DNA from: Emticicia sp965283955
GTDB lineage: Bacteria; Bacteroidota; Bacteroidia; Cytophagales; Spirosomataceae
Reading direction: 5' to 3'
Length of the DNA stretch: 64,000 nucleotides
Assembly (NCBI GenBank): GCA_965283955.1
Contig: CBDIQW010000001.1
Span: 248,001 to 312,000, forward strand
The translations under genes and the position numbers were made by a program. Shown here in pieces: positions 18,895 to 27,864 of this stretch (its first letter is position 1; every line of letters begins with the position of its first letter). The notes below the pieces were generated by a model, which worked only from the letters and a program-made list of their open reading frames with translations, was not told where the DNA came from and did no database searches.

Positions 18895-20085
18895 TTAAAA
18901 CGAACTCAATTTCTTTCTGATTCGCCACCAAACAAAAAATGCACGTACGCAAAGCATCAATACCACTGGAATTAAAGTATAATTGATTTCTTGCGGAAAG
19001 AATTTCCAAGCGGCCAAGAAAAATATCAGAATGATTCCGTAGGCTAAGAAATGTTTTGAAAGCCACGCTCTGTTATTCTCTTTTTTGAGAAATAAAGCAA
19101 TTGGGAATAAGAGTGGATATGTCCAGATAATATTTAGGTTATTTTCGGTTACGCCATGGTCGGTAAAAAACCAAAGCAAGAAAATAAACCAACCGAATAT
19201 TCCTGCTATCGTAAAGAGAATTTTATCGAAAAGAAAACTCTTGCTTTCAATTTTAAACTGATAAGCAGTAAGACCTAAAACAAGCAAAAATAGCGTCCAA
19301 AACAAAATATTTGGCGTAATTGACTCTTTTTCTTTATCCGCTACGGCCAACATATCTCGGTTAATGAGTTGTTTTGAAAGCACTAAAGTTTGCCACTTTC
19401 CATCACGATTAATTTTGGCTGCATCAAAGGCATCCATCAGATTATCAGGCAAAAACATGGCTCCGTTTGCACCCGTTATTTCGTCAGAAGGCTCTCCAAT
19501 AGCCAAATCCATTCCGAAATCTGCCCAAAGTTTTTCGTTTTTACGTGCATATAAATCAATCCATTGGCGATACGAACTATCGGCGTGAAGCGTTTTGCTC
19601 AACTGTAAACTATCTTTACAAACCCGACGCAATACATCTCGCAAGCGAGTAGAACAGTTATCATAGAAGAATTTATAGGCATATTCACGATTTTGCGGTA
19701 GATAATTATTTTGCAAAAAATCATAAACTCCTTGCTTTTGAGCTTGTGAAAGATTCAAGACTTGCTCAATTACCGAGCGATTATCTTGGCTCCAACCAGC
19801 CACATCATTCTCAAAGTAATTGCCGCTTATTTGATATGGGAGCGTTCCACGCAAAAATTTTATGTAAAAACCTTTTGTTCGAAAATCGAAAGCACCGTAG
19901 TTGAAAGTAAAATCAAGCCCTTGGCGTGGGTCACGGATACGGATGGCACTATGCCCAAAAGTAGAATATAACTCTGCCCCTGGCGAGACTGTCAGCAAAC
20001 TAATCGTTGCATCGGTCGAGAGCATTTGGGCATTAGAAAACGAAGTTATTAAAGCAAAAACTACTAAGAAGAGGATTTTTTTCAT
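18895..20085 (-). CDS. lnb: Lnb-type lipoprotein N-acyltransferase (DUF4105)
   Basis: 396 residues with a signal peptide ending SFSNAQ, a DUF4105 domain (YSTFGHSAIRIRDP, YNYGAFDF-like FNYGAFDFRTKGFYIKF, YKFFYDNCSTRLRDVL) and four or five C-terminal membrane segments (about residues 255-390). Lnb proteins of Bacteroides acylate the N-terminus of lipoproteins in place of Lnt; assignment here is by domain architecture. The conserved His in FGHSAIR and Cys in DNCSTR are candidate catalytic residues. A -7 box lies 19 bases upstream. Confidence 0.75.
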   Translation of the reverse strand: MKKILFLVVFALITSFSNAQMLSTDATISLLTVSPGAELYSTFGHSAIRIRDPRQGLDFTFNYGAFDFRTKGFYIKFLRGTLPYQISGNYFENDVAGWSQDNRSVIEQVLNLSQAQKQGVYDFLQNNYLPQNREYAYKFFYDNCSTRLRDVLRRVCKDSLQLSKTLHADSSYRQWIDLYARKNEKLWADFGMDLAIGEPSDEITGANGAMFLPDNLMDAFDAAKINRDGKWQTLVLSKQLINRDMLAVADKEKESITPNILFWTLFLLVLGLTAYQFKIESKSFLFDKILFTIAGIFGWFIFLLWFFTDHGVTENNLNIIWTYPLLFPIALFLKKENNRAWLSKHFLAYGIILIFFLAAWKFFPQEINYTLIPVVLMLCVRAFFVWWRIRKKLSSF

Positions 20086-20104
20086 GCAGAATAATGGTTT
20101 TCTG

Positions 20105-20112
20105 CAAATATA
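20105..20112 (-). promoter_or_regulatory. -7 box for the Lnb-type gene
   Basis: Minus-strand TATATTTG fits TAnnTTTG, 19 bases before the start codon. Confidence 0.45.
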
Positions 20113-20121
20113 GAGAAGAAA

Positions 20122-20276
20122 TTTACGATTTACGAGTGACGATTTACGAATGAAGAGAATATTTTCTAAATCGTCACTCGTAATTCGTCACTCGTAATTC
20201 GTAAATCGTAATTCGTCACTCGTAATTCGTCACTCGTAATTCGTCACTCGTAATTCGTAAATCGTAATTCGTAATT
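20122..20276. repeat. 14-bp tandem repeat with an inverted head
   Basis: From 20172, seven 14-bp units start to end: five read CGTCACTCGTAATT and the third and seventh read CGTAAATCGTAATT, followed by a half unit (20270-20276). The preceding 20122-20152 carries the same words in opposite orientation (ACGAGTGACGATTTACG), so the whole can fold as a hairpin. It fills the gap between two minus-strand genes. Confidence 0.85.
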
Positions 20277-20280
20277 GCTT

Positions 20281-21288
20281 CTAATAGCGGTCAACTTTTA
20301 AAGAAGAAAGTCCACTATCAACATTCAAATATATTTTTTTGGTGGCTTTATCGAAACCTTTGGTTTGCCAAAGTCCACTTTTGATTTTCTCGAAATTATC
20401 AAAATCTTTGGCATTTAAAGCTCCATCCATTCTGATTTCGCAACCAACACTTTCAGGAACTTTAATTTTCACACTTGCCACACCCGATTCAATATCGACA
20501 TCCACTTTATCTTGTTTATCGCCAAGTTTGATATCAATTGATGCCGCACCTGTCTCAATGTCCAATTTTTTGACTTTATAATTCGTAAAATCAAAATCTA
20601 ATTCACCTGCCCCAATTCCCATGTCAATATTCCAAACAGGAGTGGTACTTAATTTCAATAAAACATCATTATCAAACTTTTTATCTTCATCGAAATTGAT
20701 ATTGAAATCTTTGCCTTTTTTATCTTTCATCTCAAATTTGATAGTCTTGTTCCCATCATTCGTTTCTTCTTCTAAGACATAGCCATTCTTAAAACTTAGC
20801 AAAGTAGTTGCCTCAAAAAGTCGGTTTGGTGATTCTTCCAAATCAAATTCAGCTGCTCCTCCACCGAGTTTTAAAGTAGCTTCTTTTACTTCAGGAGCCA
20901 TTTCCACGGCAAAATATTGCTTATTTCTATCGCCCACCGTTGTATCTGAGTTTGAAGAATAATTATCGTCATCATCATCAAAATCATCAATGTCGATATT
21001 GATTCCATCGCTGATTTCATCTTTGACTTCACGTACACCATCATCTACACACGTAAAGATTCCGAGTGGAATAGCGAAAGCAATCAACAACGCCGAAGTA
21101 GCATTATAAATACTTTTTTTATGATTGAAAAATGCCGCAACACCAGCCAAAATCAACATAATTGGCCAAAATTGAGCAATTTTACGGAATGACCAGTTTA
21201 ACTCAAACCAATCAAGGTTTGTACCCAAAAATAAGAAGCCCAACACGATAAGTATCGCTCCCCAGAAAATATTACTTTTACGTTCCAT
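20281..21288 (-). CDS. LiaF-like membrane protein with acidic linker
   Basis: 335 residues. Two pairs of short membrane segments (GAILIVLGFLFLGTNLDWF, FWPIMLILAGVAAFF, TSALLIAFAIPLGIF) form the LiaF/DUF5668 transmembrane module. An Asp-rich linker (DDFDDDDDNYSS) follows. The C-terminal domain is a beta solenoid of repeats such as GIGAGELDFDFTNYKVKKLDIETGAASIDIKLG, as in LiaF C-terminal/toastrack domains. The family senses envelope stress in Firmicutes. Clustered with two PspC genes, which supports that role here. Confidence 0.75.
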   Translation of the reverse strand: MERKSNIFWGAILIVLGFLFLGTNLDWFELNWSFRKIAQFWPIMLILAGVAAFFNHKKSIYNATSALLIAFAIPLGIFTCVDDGVREVKDEISDGINIDIDDFDDDDDNYSSNSDTTVGDRNKQYFAVEMAPEVKEATLKLGGGAAEFDLEESPNRLFEATTLLSFKNGYVLEEETNDGNKTIKFEMKDKKGKDFNINFDEDKKFDNDVLLKLSTTPVWNIDMGIGAGELDFDFTNYKVKKLDIETGAASIDIKLGDKQDKVDVDIESGVASVKIKVPESVGCEIRMDGALNAKDFDNFEKIKSGLWQTKGFDKATKKIYLNVDSGLSSLKVDRY

Positions 21289-21326
21289 GTTTATATTTAG
21301 ATTAAAAAATTGTGATTTGAAATAAA

Positions 21327-21361
21327 AAATCCTGCAAGTTGTTTGAAATCTTACAGGATTT
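21327..21361 (-). terminator. Hairpin between the LiaF-like and PspC genes
   Basis: AAATCCTGCAAG pairs with CTTACAGGATTT (one mismatch) directly downstream of the 21373-21867 gene and upstream of the LiaF-like gene. It may be a terminator or attenuator inside the cluster. Confidence 0.55.
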
Positions 21362-21372
21362 ATATGTCTTTT

Positions 21373-21867
21373 TTACAAATTTGAAGAACTATCGTTATTC
21401 GTAAAATTGGTAAAATTATCGTCTTTTCTATCTCTAATGATAAGCCAAACGCCAATACCAATCAAAATCAAAGGCCACATTTGACCGATGTAACGAAACA
21501 AGTTGATGTGAAAAAATGTCTTGAACGAAAAGATAATACCCAAGATAATAAGTACTGCACCACCTACTAAATTGTTTTTTTGATTGTGACTGCTCATAAA
21601 AGTAAAGTTTGAATTTTGAGAATGAATATCATTAGTTGAATTAAACGCTTGCGAGTCTCCTACCCCAGCAAAGCCATACTCATATTTCACGGGTAAAACC
21701 ACCCACAAGATAAAATAGGCAAAAAATGCCGGTACGGGAGTAAAAAACAATAATACAAAAACTACTCGAATTAGAGTAACATCTATATTAAAATATTCTG
21801 CTAAACCTTGCGAAACTCCACCGAGCATCGCCTGACGGTTTTTGATTCTAAATAATTTCTTTTCCAT
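21373..21867 (-). CDS. PspC domain protein with C-terminal membrane pair
   Basis: 164 residues. The N-terminal PspC domain reads KNRQAMLGGVSQGLAEYFNIDVTLIRVVFVLLFFTPVPAFFAYFILWVVLPV. A linker leads to a second membrane module (VGGAVLIILGIIFSFKTFF, MWPLILIGIGVWLII) similar to that of the LiaF-like neighbour. PspC proteins work in phage-shock/envelope-stress responses. No pspA is in the window. Confidence 0.85.
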   Translation of the reverse strand: MEKKLFRIKNRQAMLGGVSQGLAEYFNIDVTLIRVVFVLLFFTPVPAFFAYFILWVVLPVKYEYGFAGVGDSQAFNSTNDIHSQNSNFTFMSSHNQKNNLVGGAVLIILGIIFSFKTFFHINLFRYIGQMWPLILIGIGVWLIIRDRKDDNFTNFTNNDSSSNL

Positions 21868-21904
21868 AGCCCCAAGGGTATTTTATTTTAGATTAGTTTT
21901 TTTT

Positions 21905-21937
21905 AAGGAAGCCTTCACTTAAAGTGAAGACTTCCTT
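21905..21937 (-). terminator. Hairpin between the two PspC genes
   Basis: AAGGAAG-C-CTTCACTT pairs with AAGTGAAG-A-CTTCCTT, a near-perfect palindrome (one C/A mismatch), just after the 21953-22174 gene. Confidence 0.6.
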
Positions 21938-21952
21938 AGTGACTTGTGGTTG

Positions 21953-22174
21953 TTAATTTACGGGTGTATAATTAACAGTTGTGATTTGAGATTCTTTGGT
22001 TGGCATCACAATCCAGAGAACAATGTATGGGATAATTGCAGGTATTGGAGCAAAAAATGCTACTACGAACAATACACGTACGAGTGTTACATCAAGATTG
22101 AAATATTCAGCTAAACCAGCTGCTACACCACCAATCATTTTGTTTGTTTTGATTTTAAAAAGTCGCTTTTCCAT
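21953..22174 (-). CDS. Small PspC domain protein
   Basis: 73 residues from ATG 22174 (MEKRLFKIKTNKMIGGVAAG); the longer open frame upstream is leader sequence. It is almost only a PspC domain: GGVAAGLAEYFNLDVTLVRVLFVVAFFAPIPAIIPYIVLWIVMPT. It is a paralogue of the next gene downstream and the first gene of the three-gene envelope-stress cluster. A -7 box lies about 69 bases upstream. Confidence 0.85.
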   Translation of the reverse strand: MEKRLFKIKTNKMIGGVAAGLAEYFNLDVTLVRVLFVVAFFAPIPAIIPYIVLWIVMPTKESQITTVNYTPVN

Positions 22175-22242
22175 TTTCTTAATATTGTTTATATTTTTTG
22201 TTTTTCTGTTTAAATCAACCACTGTTTGTGTGATTGATGAAA

Positions 22243-22250
22243 CAAAGATA
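22243..22250 (-). promoter_or_regulatory. -7 box for the PspC/LiaF cluster
   Basis: Minus-strand TATCTTTG. It implies a leader of about 60 bases. No well-spaced -33 TTG (nearest about 26 bases away). Confidence 0.4.
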
Positions 22251-22401
22251 TAGGCTAAAGACGGTACTATGTAATGCAAACTACATGAATGGAAAAAAAT
22301 AATGTCAAAGGGAATTTTTTGAGGAGGATTTTGAAAACTAAATGTAGGAATGGTAAAATTTTGGGGATGAAATGTAGCAGAAATGAACTTTGGGCGAATT
22401 T

Positions 22402-22443
22402 ATACTCCAAAAGATAGCATTCACAAACTATCTTTTGGAGTAT
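22402..22443 (-). terminator. Terminator after the TrpF-like gene
   Basis: ATACTCCAAAAGATAG (22402-22417) pairs perfectly with CTATCTTTTGGAGTAT (22428-22443), just beyond the stop of the minus-strand gene. Confidence 0.7.
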
Positions 22444-22451
22444 TGAAAGTA

Positions 22452-23054
22452 TTAATCTTCTTCTAAAACTTCTAAAATTTCGCTCAATTCGTCATAATCT
22501 TTATAACCTGGGCGAATTTCGTTGCTTCCTTTCAAGGCAATTCCTTTGATTTGCATTTCTTCGAGAAGTTCGTTTACATTTTCAGCTGTTATTCCAAAAT
22601 CTAAAACTATTGGATAATTGAAAGCATATTCTTTAAGTGTGTAGCGAGCAAAATCGGAGAAATCTCCGCCATCTACTAAAAAGAATTCGACAAATTGTGA
22701 GTATCGCTCTAAATAATCTTCGAGATATGCACTCTCAAATTCGAGTTTTAAAATAATTGGTTTACCTAAATCGGCAATTTGTGGTAAAAGACCAGCTTCC
22801 GAAATTTGTAAGACATCTATTTCGTAAGCTTCTACTAAAGCCTTTATTTCTTCATATTCAGCACTTTGGGTTTCGCCAACAACTTGCACGCCTGCCACCC
22901 AAGATTTTATTTCTTTCAGTTTTTCGGGTGAAGTATAATCGGCTGAAAATTTATCCATCACAAAACCAATCATTTCTACGCCCATACCTGCACAATAGCG
23001 TGCATCCGACAAATTGGTTATATTACTTACTTTAACGAGTGTTTTTAATGACAT
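22452..23054 (-). CDS. TrpF-like (phosphoribosylanthranilate isomerase-like) barrel protein
   Basis: 200 residues with TrpF landmarks in order: VKVSNITNLSDARYCAGMGVEMIGFVMD, a central LQISE strand, VEFFLVDGG, VLDFGITAENV and KGIALKGSNEIRPGYKDYDELSEILE. It therefore has the TrpF (beta/alpha)8 fold. The usual catalytic Cys of the KICG motif is replaced (KVSN), so activity is doubtful. No other trp gene is nearby; an enzyme with a changed reaction or a non-catalytic homologue is possible. Confidence 0.65.
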   Translation of the reverse strand: MSLKTLVKVSNITNLSDARYCAGMGVEMIGFVMDKFSADYTSPEKLKEIKSWVAGVQVVGETQSAEYEEIKALVEAYEIDVLQISEAGLLPQIADLGKPIILKLEFESAYLEDYLERYSQFVEFFLVDGGDFSDFARYTLKEYAFNYPIVLDFGITAENVNELLEEMQIKGIALKGSNEIRPGYKDYDELSEILEVLEED

Positions 23055-23071
23055 TATCTGTACGATTTACG

Positions 23072-23089
23072 ACGGGGTCGCCCGTGCGA
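23072..23089 (+). repeat. GC-rich hairpin repeat, copy 1
   Basis: ACGGGGTCGCCCGTGCGA: stem ACGGG/CCCGT with a four-base loop. It is embedded in low-complexity words (GATTTACGA before, GAATTACGAATG after). Copies 2 and 3 are at 37663 and 40576. Confidence 0.7.
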
Positions 23090-23181
23090 TTGCGATTGTA
23101 GAATTACGAATGCTCATTTCAATAATTCCATTTTAAAAGACAAAATTACCTCAGAACTATTCATAATCAAATTCTGTTGAG

Positions 23182-23189
23182 TAATTTTG
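23182..23189 (+). promoter_or_regulatory. -7 box for mnmA
   Basis: TAATTTTG fits TAnnTTTG, 62 bases before the mnmA ATG. Confidence 0.4.
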
Positions 23190-23251
23190 CATGAGCAATT
23201 ATACATTATTAATTAATAAACGGTTGGCTTTGAACCAACGCAGTAATCAAA

Positions 23252-24385
23252 ATGAGCAAACACGGAAGAATTTTAAAATGAGCTCTCCTTATCGACAGTT
23301 CGTTGGCAGCAGTAATGCTCCACGAAGAAGGCTACGAAGTCATTGGTATGACCATGAAAACATGGGATTATGCATCATCGGGAGGCAGTAAAAAAGAAAC
23401 AGGATGTTGCAGCCTGGACTCCATTAATGATGCAAGAAACATTGCCGTCAATTTAGGTTTTCCACATTATATATTGGATATCCGTGAAGAATTTGGCGAT
23501 TACGTTATTGACCACTTTACTGGCGAATATCTGGAAGGTCGCACTCCAAATCCATGCGTGTTGTGTAATACCCACATTAAATGGGACTCATTGCTTCGCC
23601 GTGCCGACAAACTTGATTGTGAATTTATTGCCACTGGACACTACGCAAATGTGCGTCAAGAAAACTCAAGATACATAATCTCGAAAGGAACTGACACTTG
23701 GAAAGACCAAAGTTATGTACTTTGGGGAGTTTCTCAAGAAAGTTTGGCCCGAACAAAATTGCCGTTAGGATATTTGAAAAAATCAGAAATTCGAGAAATG
23801 GCAACCCAAAAAGAATTTTATGATTTAGTAAATAAGAAAGAATCTTACGAAATATGTTTCGTGCCAGATAATGACTACCGAGGCTTTTTGAAACGTCGAG
23901 TTGAAGGGTTAGAAAAACGAGTAAAAGGCGGAAACTTTGTTTTGGAAGATGGAAAAGTGGTAGGAAAGCACGAAGGCTATCCTTTTTATACGATTGGACA
24001 AAGAAAAGGCTTGGGAATTGCTCTCGGAACACCAATGTTTGTAACCGAAATCAGAAAAGACACGAACGAGGTAGTCTTAGGTCACGAAAAATCGTTGGAC
24101 AAAAACGGTATGATGGTGGGAAAACTTGTCATGCAAAAATATGCTGACTTGAATGGTATGAGTTTAGAAACGAACACAAAAATCAGATACAAACACGATG
24201 GTTCGCCAGCCACAATTACGCAAGAAGGTGATAAAATGAAAGTAATTTTCCATGAACCAGTCAGCGGAATTGCTCCAGGCCAAGCAGCCGTTTTCTACGA
24301 AGGAGATGATGTTGTTGGTGGTGGTTGGATTATGAAATCCTTCAACCAAAACTCGGTTTTTGAACAAGCACAAGCAACAAATTGA
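23252..24385 (+). pseudogene. mnmA: tRNA-specific 2-thiouridylase, damaged at its 5' end
   Basis: Thiolates U34 of tRNA-Lys/Glu/Gln. ATG 23252 gives MSKHGRIL, then the frame breaks at about 23276-23285. In the next frame the protein goes on ALLIDSSLAAVMLHEEGYEVIGMT, where ALSGG-x-DSS is expected, so the ATP-binding PP-loop SGGxDS appears shortened to LLIDSS. The rest is intact: CCSLDSINDAR, GRTPNPCVLCN (catalytic Cys), GHYA, YEICFVPDNDYRGFL, FYTIGQRKGLGI. Because mnmA is usually needed for good growth, a local assembly or consensus error is more likely than true loss. Confidence 0.88.
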
Positions 24386-24431
24386 TTTTTGAAGTATATC
24401 GAGAAAATACTCAACTTCATATTCATAAATA

Positions 24432-24469
24432 AAAAGGCTACTTACATTCAAACAATTGAGTAGCCTTTT
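24432..24469 (+). terminator. Terminator after mnmA
   Basis: AAAAGGCTACT (24432-24442) pairs with AGTAGCCTTTT (24459-24469). Confidence 0.7.
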
Positions 24470-24530
24470 GCTTTGTAATAAAAGATTTCAGTTTTTATTT
24501 CGTTATATAAAGAAAAGATACAATTAGCTT

Positions 24531-26164
24531 ATGAAACGTCTGATACTCTGTTTACTCCTATTCATCTCCTTCTCAACAATCGCACAAAACCAATATTTTG
24601 TACTTTTCAAAGACAAAGCCAATTCACCCTATTCGATTTCTCGTCCGAAAGAGTTTTTGTCTGACCGTTCTATTAAACGACGTGAAAATCAGAAAATAGC
24701 TATTACTGAGCGTGACCTCCCTCCTAACCCAAGTTATTTGGCCGAAATTGCCAAAACAGGTCGCCAGAGTTTTATATAAATCTCGTTGGATAAACGGTGC
24801 GTTAATTCAAACGGATGCAGCTACTTTAACAAAAATCAGAAATCTTAGCTTCGTAAAAGGTTTAGAAGGAAATGGCGATATTAGAAATACTCGCTCGAAT
24901 GGAGAAAACCAAGCAACAAAAACAAGAGATAAATTCGGAAACGAAGGCATTTTAGATAATGGACTTTCGCAAACGCAACTTGCCATGCTCGGTGCTGACA
25001 AAATGCACACAAAAGGTTATCGTGGAGAAGGAATGATGATTGGTGTTTTAGATTCGGGCTTTTTGAATGCCAACAGATTAAGTTTTTTCAATGATCTATT
25101 TAATGATAAAAGAGTTGTAGGTACTTGGGATTTTGTGAATAATGAAACAAATGTTTATAATGACCACAGCCACGGAACTAATGTTTTATCGTGCATGGCG
25201 GCGTTTGAAAATAGCAGAATCGTTGGTACAGCCTACAAAGCAAGTTATTTATTATTAACCACAGAAGATGTTGGTTCAGAAACCAAACGAGAAGAAGCCA
25301 ATTGGCTTTTTGATGTCGAAATGGCTGATAGCGTGGGAGTTGACGTAATCAATACTTCTTTGGGCTATACTGAATTTGATAATCCTGCACAAAATTATAA
25401 ATATACTGATATGAACGGCGACCGTGCTTTGGCCACTCGTGCGGCCGATTGGGCAGCCCAAGCAGGAATTTTGGTTGTTGCCTCAGCAGGAAATGAGGGT
25501 AGCGGACGTTGGAAGTACATAGGCACACCAGCCGATGCTGATTCAATTATTGCAGTTGGGGCTGTTTCAAGCATCCAAAATATTGCTTCATTTAGCTCTT
25601 TCGGGCCATCGGCTGATGGTCGAGTAAAACCCGAACTTTCAGCACAAGGAGCAGCAACTGTTATCGGAAATACAAATGGAACTATCGGAGCAGCCAATGG
25701 CACATCATTTTCTTCGCCATTATTAGCAGGTTTTTGCAGCAAGCTTTTGGCAAGCATTTCCGACATTAACCAATATGCAGGTTCGTGAATATTTGATCCG
25801 CTCTGCAAGCCAATTTACGAATCCTGACAATCGATTTGGATATGGAATACCTAATTTTGATAAAGCTTTTGAATTGGCTGAGTTAGAATCTTTAATAAAT
25901 GAATTGAAGAAATCAGGGCAAGAAGTGATGGTTTTTCCGAACCCAATCAATGATGGAGCGAATACAAAAGTCTGGGTTTTGAAAAACGATCCAGGTACAA
26001 ATTTTGAATATTCGATAACTGATTTGACAGGAAAAACACTTTGGACATTGAGTAGTAAAGAAAGTAAAATTACCCTTCCAACTATCAATGAATTACCACT
26101 TGCCAATATAATCTTGAAAGTGACTTCCGAAAATCTCAAATTTTCGACTAAAATTATTCGATAA
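24531..26164 (+). pseudogene. Subtilisin-like S8 serine protease with T9SS sorting domain, two frameshifts
   Basis: Signal peptide ending FSTIAQ; S8 triad in GVLDSGF (Asp), DHSHGTN (His) and NGTSFSSP (Ser); C-terminal sorting domain starting VMVFPNPINDG and ending STKIIR. It is therefore predicted to be exported through the outer membrane by the T9SS. Two one-base insertions break it: a C at 24762 (expected KTGARVLYKSRW) and one base at about 25771 (expected DINQ-MQVREYLIRSASQF). All three pieces join into one normal protein of about 540 residues, which favours sequence error. A terminator follows. Confidence 0.85.
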
Positions 26165-26172
26165 TGACAATA

Positions 26173-26222
26173 AAACCTGTGAGGTTTGAAAACGGTGCGA
26201 TGATTCGCAACCTCACAGGTTT
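26173..26222. terminator. Bidirectional terminator
   Basis: AAACCTGTGAGGTT (26173-26186) pairs perfectly with AACCTCACAGGTTT (26209-26222), between convergent genes. Confidence 0.7.
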
Positions 26223-26227
26223 CCAAA

Positions 26228-26761
26228 TCATTTCATTTTCCTTGCCATTCGCAGAATCGAATCAGAATCATTGTGTTCAGCGATTTTTTCAAGCGAAACC
26301 CACGATAAATCATTCGATTCTTCGGTAACGATTAATGGTTCATTCATATCAGCCTCAATCAAAAAACGCACATCGTAATGATAATGTACAGGAATGCCTT
26401 TTCTCTCGGGAATCTGATGAACATCAACATCGTATATTTCACCATCAACAACTTTTAAGTTTTCCAGTCCAGTTTCTTCGTTAGCTTCTTTCAAAGCAAC
26501 ATTTAAAACATCAGAATCACCATCACAATGGCCACCAGGTTGAAACCATTGGTTCAATTTTCGGTGATGCATCATCAAAACGTGCGTTCGGGCATCATTT
26601 ACAATCCAAGCCGAACCTGTTACATGACCAATCAATAATTCTCGCTTAAAGCAATCTTCATTTGCCTTCACAAATTCAATCGTTTCATTGGTCATTTTCA
26701 ATTCATTTTCATCAATCGGGGAATGCTTTTCAAGCAAATCAAGTAGTATTTTTCGGTGCAT
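26228..26761 (-). CDS. Nudix hydrolase
   Basis: 177 residues. The Nudix box is GHCDGDSDVLNVALKEANEETGL, close to the consensus, with Asp for the first Glu and Lys-Glu for Arg-Glu. It follows QPGG, and the end has LSWVSLEKIAE. Such enzymes cleave nucleoside diphosphates linked to another moiety; the substrate cannot be predicted here. The N-terminal extension (about 50 residues) is common in this subgroup. Confidence 0.88.
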   Translation of the reverse strand: MHRKILLDLLEKHSPIDENELKMTNETIEFVKANEDCFKRELLIGHVTGSAWIVNDARTHVLMMHHRKLNQWFQPGGHCDGDSDVLNVALKEANEETGLENLKVVDGEIYDVDVHQIPERKGIPVHYHYDVRFLIEADMNEPLIVTEESNDLSWVSLEKIAEHNDSDSILRMARKMK

Positions 26762-26827
26762 TTTTGGAGTTTTATACGTAGATTTGTACGAATTTAGTTC
26801 ATCAAATCAACAAAATCAGTATATCTA

Positions 26828-27706
26828 ATGAAAAAAATTGCTCTATTGGCATTAAGTTGCTTATTATCAAGCACTCTAACTTTTGCACAAATTACTCCAG
26901 CTCCAAGCCCAGGTGCGGCCATTTCTCAAGTAGTTGGTGTAACAAAAATCTCAATTGATTACTCTCGTCCATCATTGAAAGGTCGTGAAATTTTCGGCAA
27001 ATTAATTCCTTTCGATAAAGTATATCGTACTGGTGCGAATGGTTCTACCAAAATTGAAACAACAGGCGATATTACAGTTCAAGGCCAAGTTTTGAAAGCA
27101 GGAAAATACGCAATTATGTCAATTCCAAACCAAACGAATTGGACAATTATTTTTAGCAAAAAATTGGATGTGACTGAACAAAATTACTCGGCATCTGATG
27201 ATGTTTTACGTGTAACAGCTCGTCCACAAGATGTTTCCTCAGTAGAAACCTTAACTTTCGATTTTTCGGATGTAAAAGACGATGGTGCAACATTAAGTTT
27301 TGCATGGGAAAAAACAAAAGTTTCACTGACCATTGGTGTTGATAATGTTGCGGCTATCGAAAATGCAGTTGCACAAAAAAACAACGAAGCTTCTAACACT
27401 TTCCAACAAGCAGCCGATTATATGTTGCAAAAAGGAATGGATTTAAATAAAGCTTTGGGCTTAGTTGATAAATCATTGGCTCTGCGTGAAAACTTCCGTA
27501 ATAACTGGATTAAAGCACAAATCTTGGATAAACTCGGCAAACCTTCTGACGCTCTCGGTTTTGCCTTGAAAGCTCAATCTTTGGGTGCGGGCGATGGCTC
27601 ATACCAATTCTTTAAAGATGGTATCGAAAAAGGTATCGGCGAAATCAAAGCTAAAATTCCTGCAGCTGCTCCAGTAGTAGAAACTCCTAAGAAAAAGAAA
27701 AGCTAA
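26828..27706 (+). CDS. DUF2911 exported protein
   Basis: 292 residues; signal peptide ending LTFAQ. The DUF2911 domain covers about residues 20-170 (VGVTKISIDYSRPSLKGREIFG, PFDKVYRTGANGSTKIE, LKAGKYAIMSIPNQTNWTIIFSK). A helical C-terminal third resembling a short TPR unit (NWIKAQILDKLGKPSDALGFALKAQSLG) follows. Function unknown; these proteins are abundant exported proteins in Bacteroidota. Confidence 0.88.
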   Translation: MKKIALLALSCLLSSTLTFAQITPAPSPGAAISQVVGVTKISIDYSRPSLKGREIFGKLIPFDKVYRTGANGSTKIETTGDITVQGQVLKAGKYAIMSIPNQTNWTIIFSKKLDVTEQNYSASDDVLRVTARPQDVSSVETLTFDFSDVKDDGATLSFAWEKTKVSLTIGVDNVAAIENAVAQKNNEASNTFQQAADYMLQKGMDLNKALGLVDKSLALRENFRNNWIKAQILDKLGKPSDALGFALKAQSLGAGDGSYQFFKDGIEKGIGEIKAKIPAAAPVVETPKKKKS

Positions 27707-27762
27707 TATACAGACTGCTTCTGTGGTATCTACTACGCAACCACCGAAGCATTTTCTAACTT

Positions 27763-27788
27763 GTGGCACAACTTTTCAGTTGTGCCAC
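27763..27788 (+). terminator. Terminator after the DUF2911 gene
   Basis: GTGGCACAACT pairs with AGTTGTGCCAC, followed by a T-rich run. An imperfect hairpin (GCTTCTGTGG/CCACCGAAGC) lies just upstream. Confidence 0.7.
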
Positions 27789-27864
27789 TCTTGTTTTTGG
27801 GCAATTGAAGAGTAGATCAATAAATTCAATAAAAAATCGTTAGCTTTGAAAAACATTTGATTCC

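Noticed and set aside
20122..20276. CRISPR array
   Set aside because: The units are 14 bases long and contiguous, without spacers.
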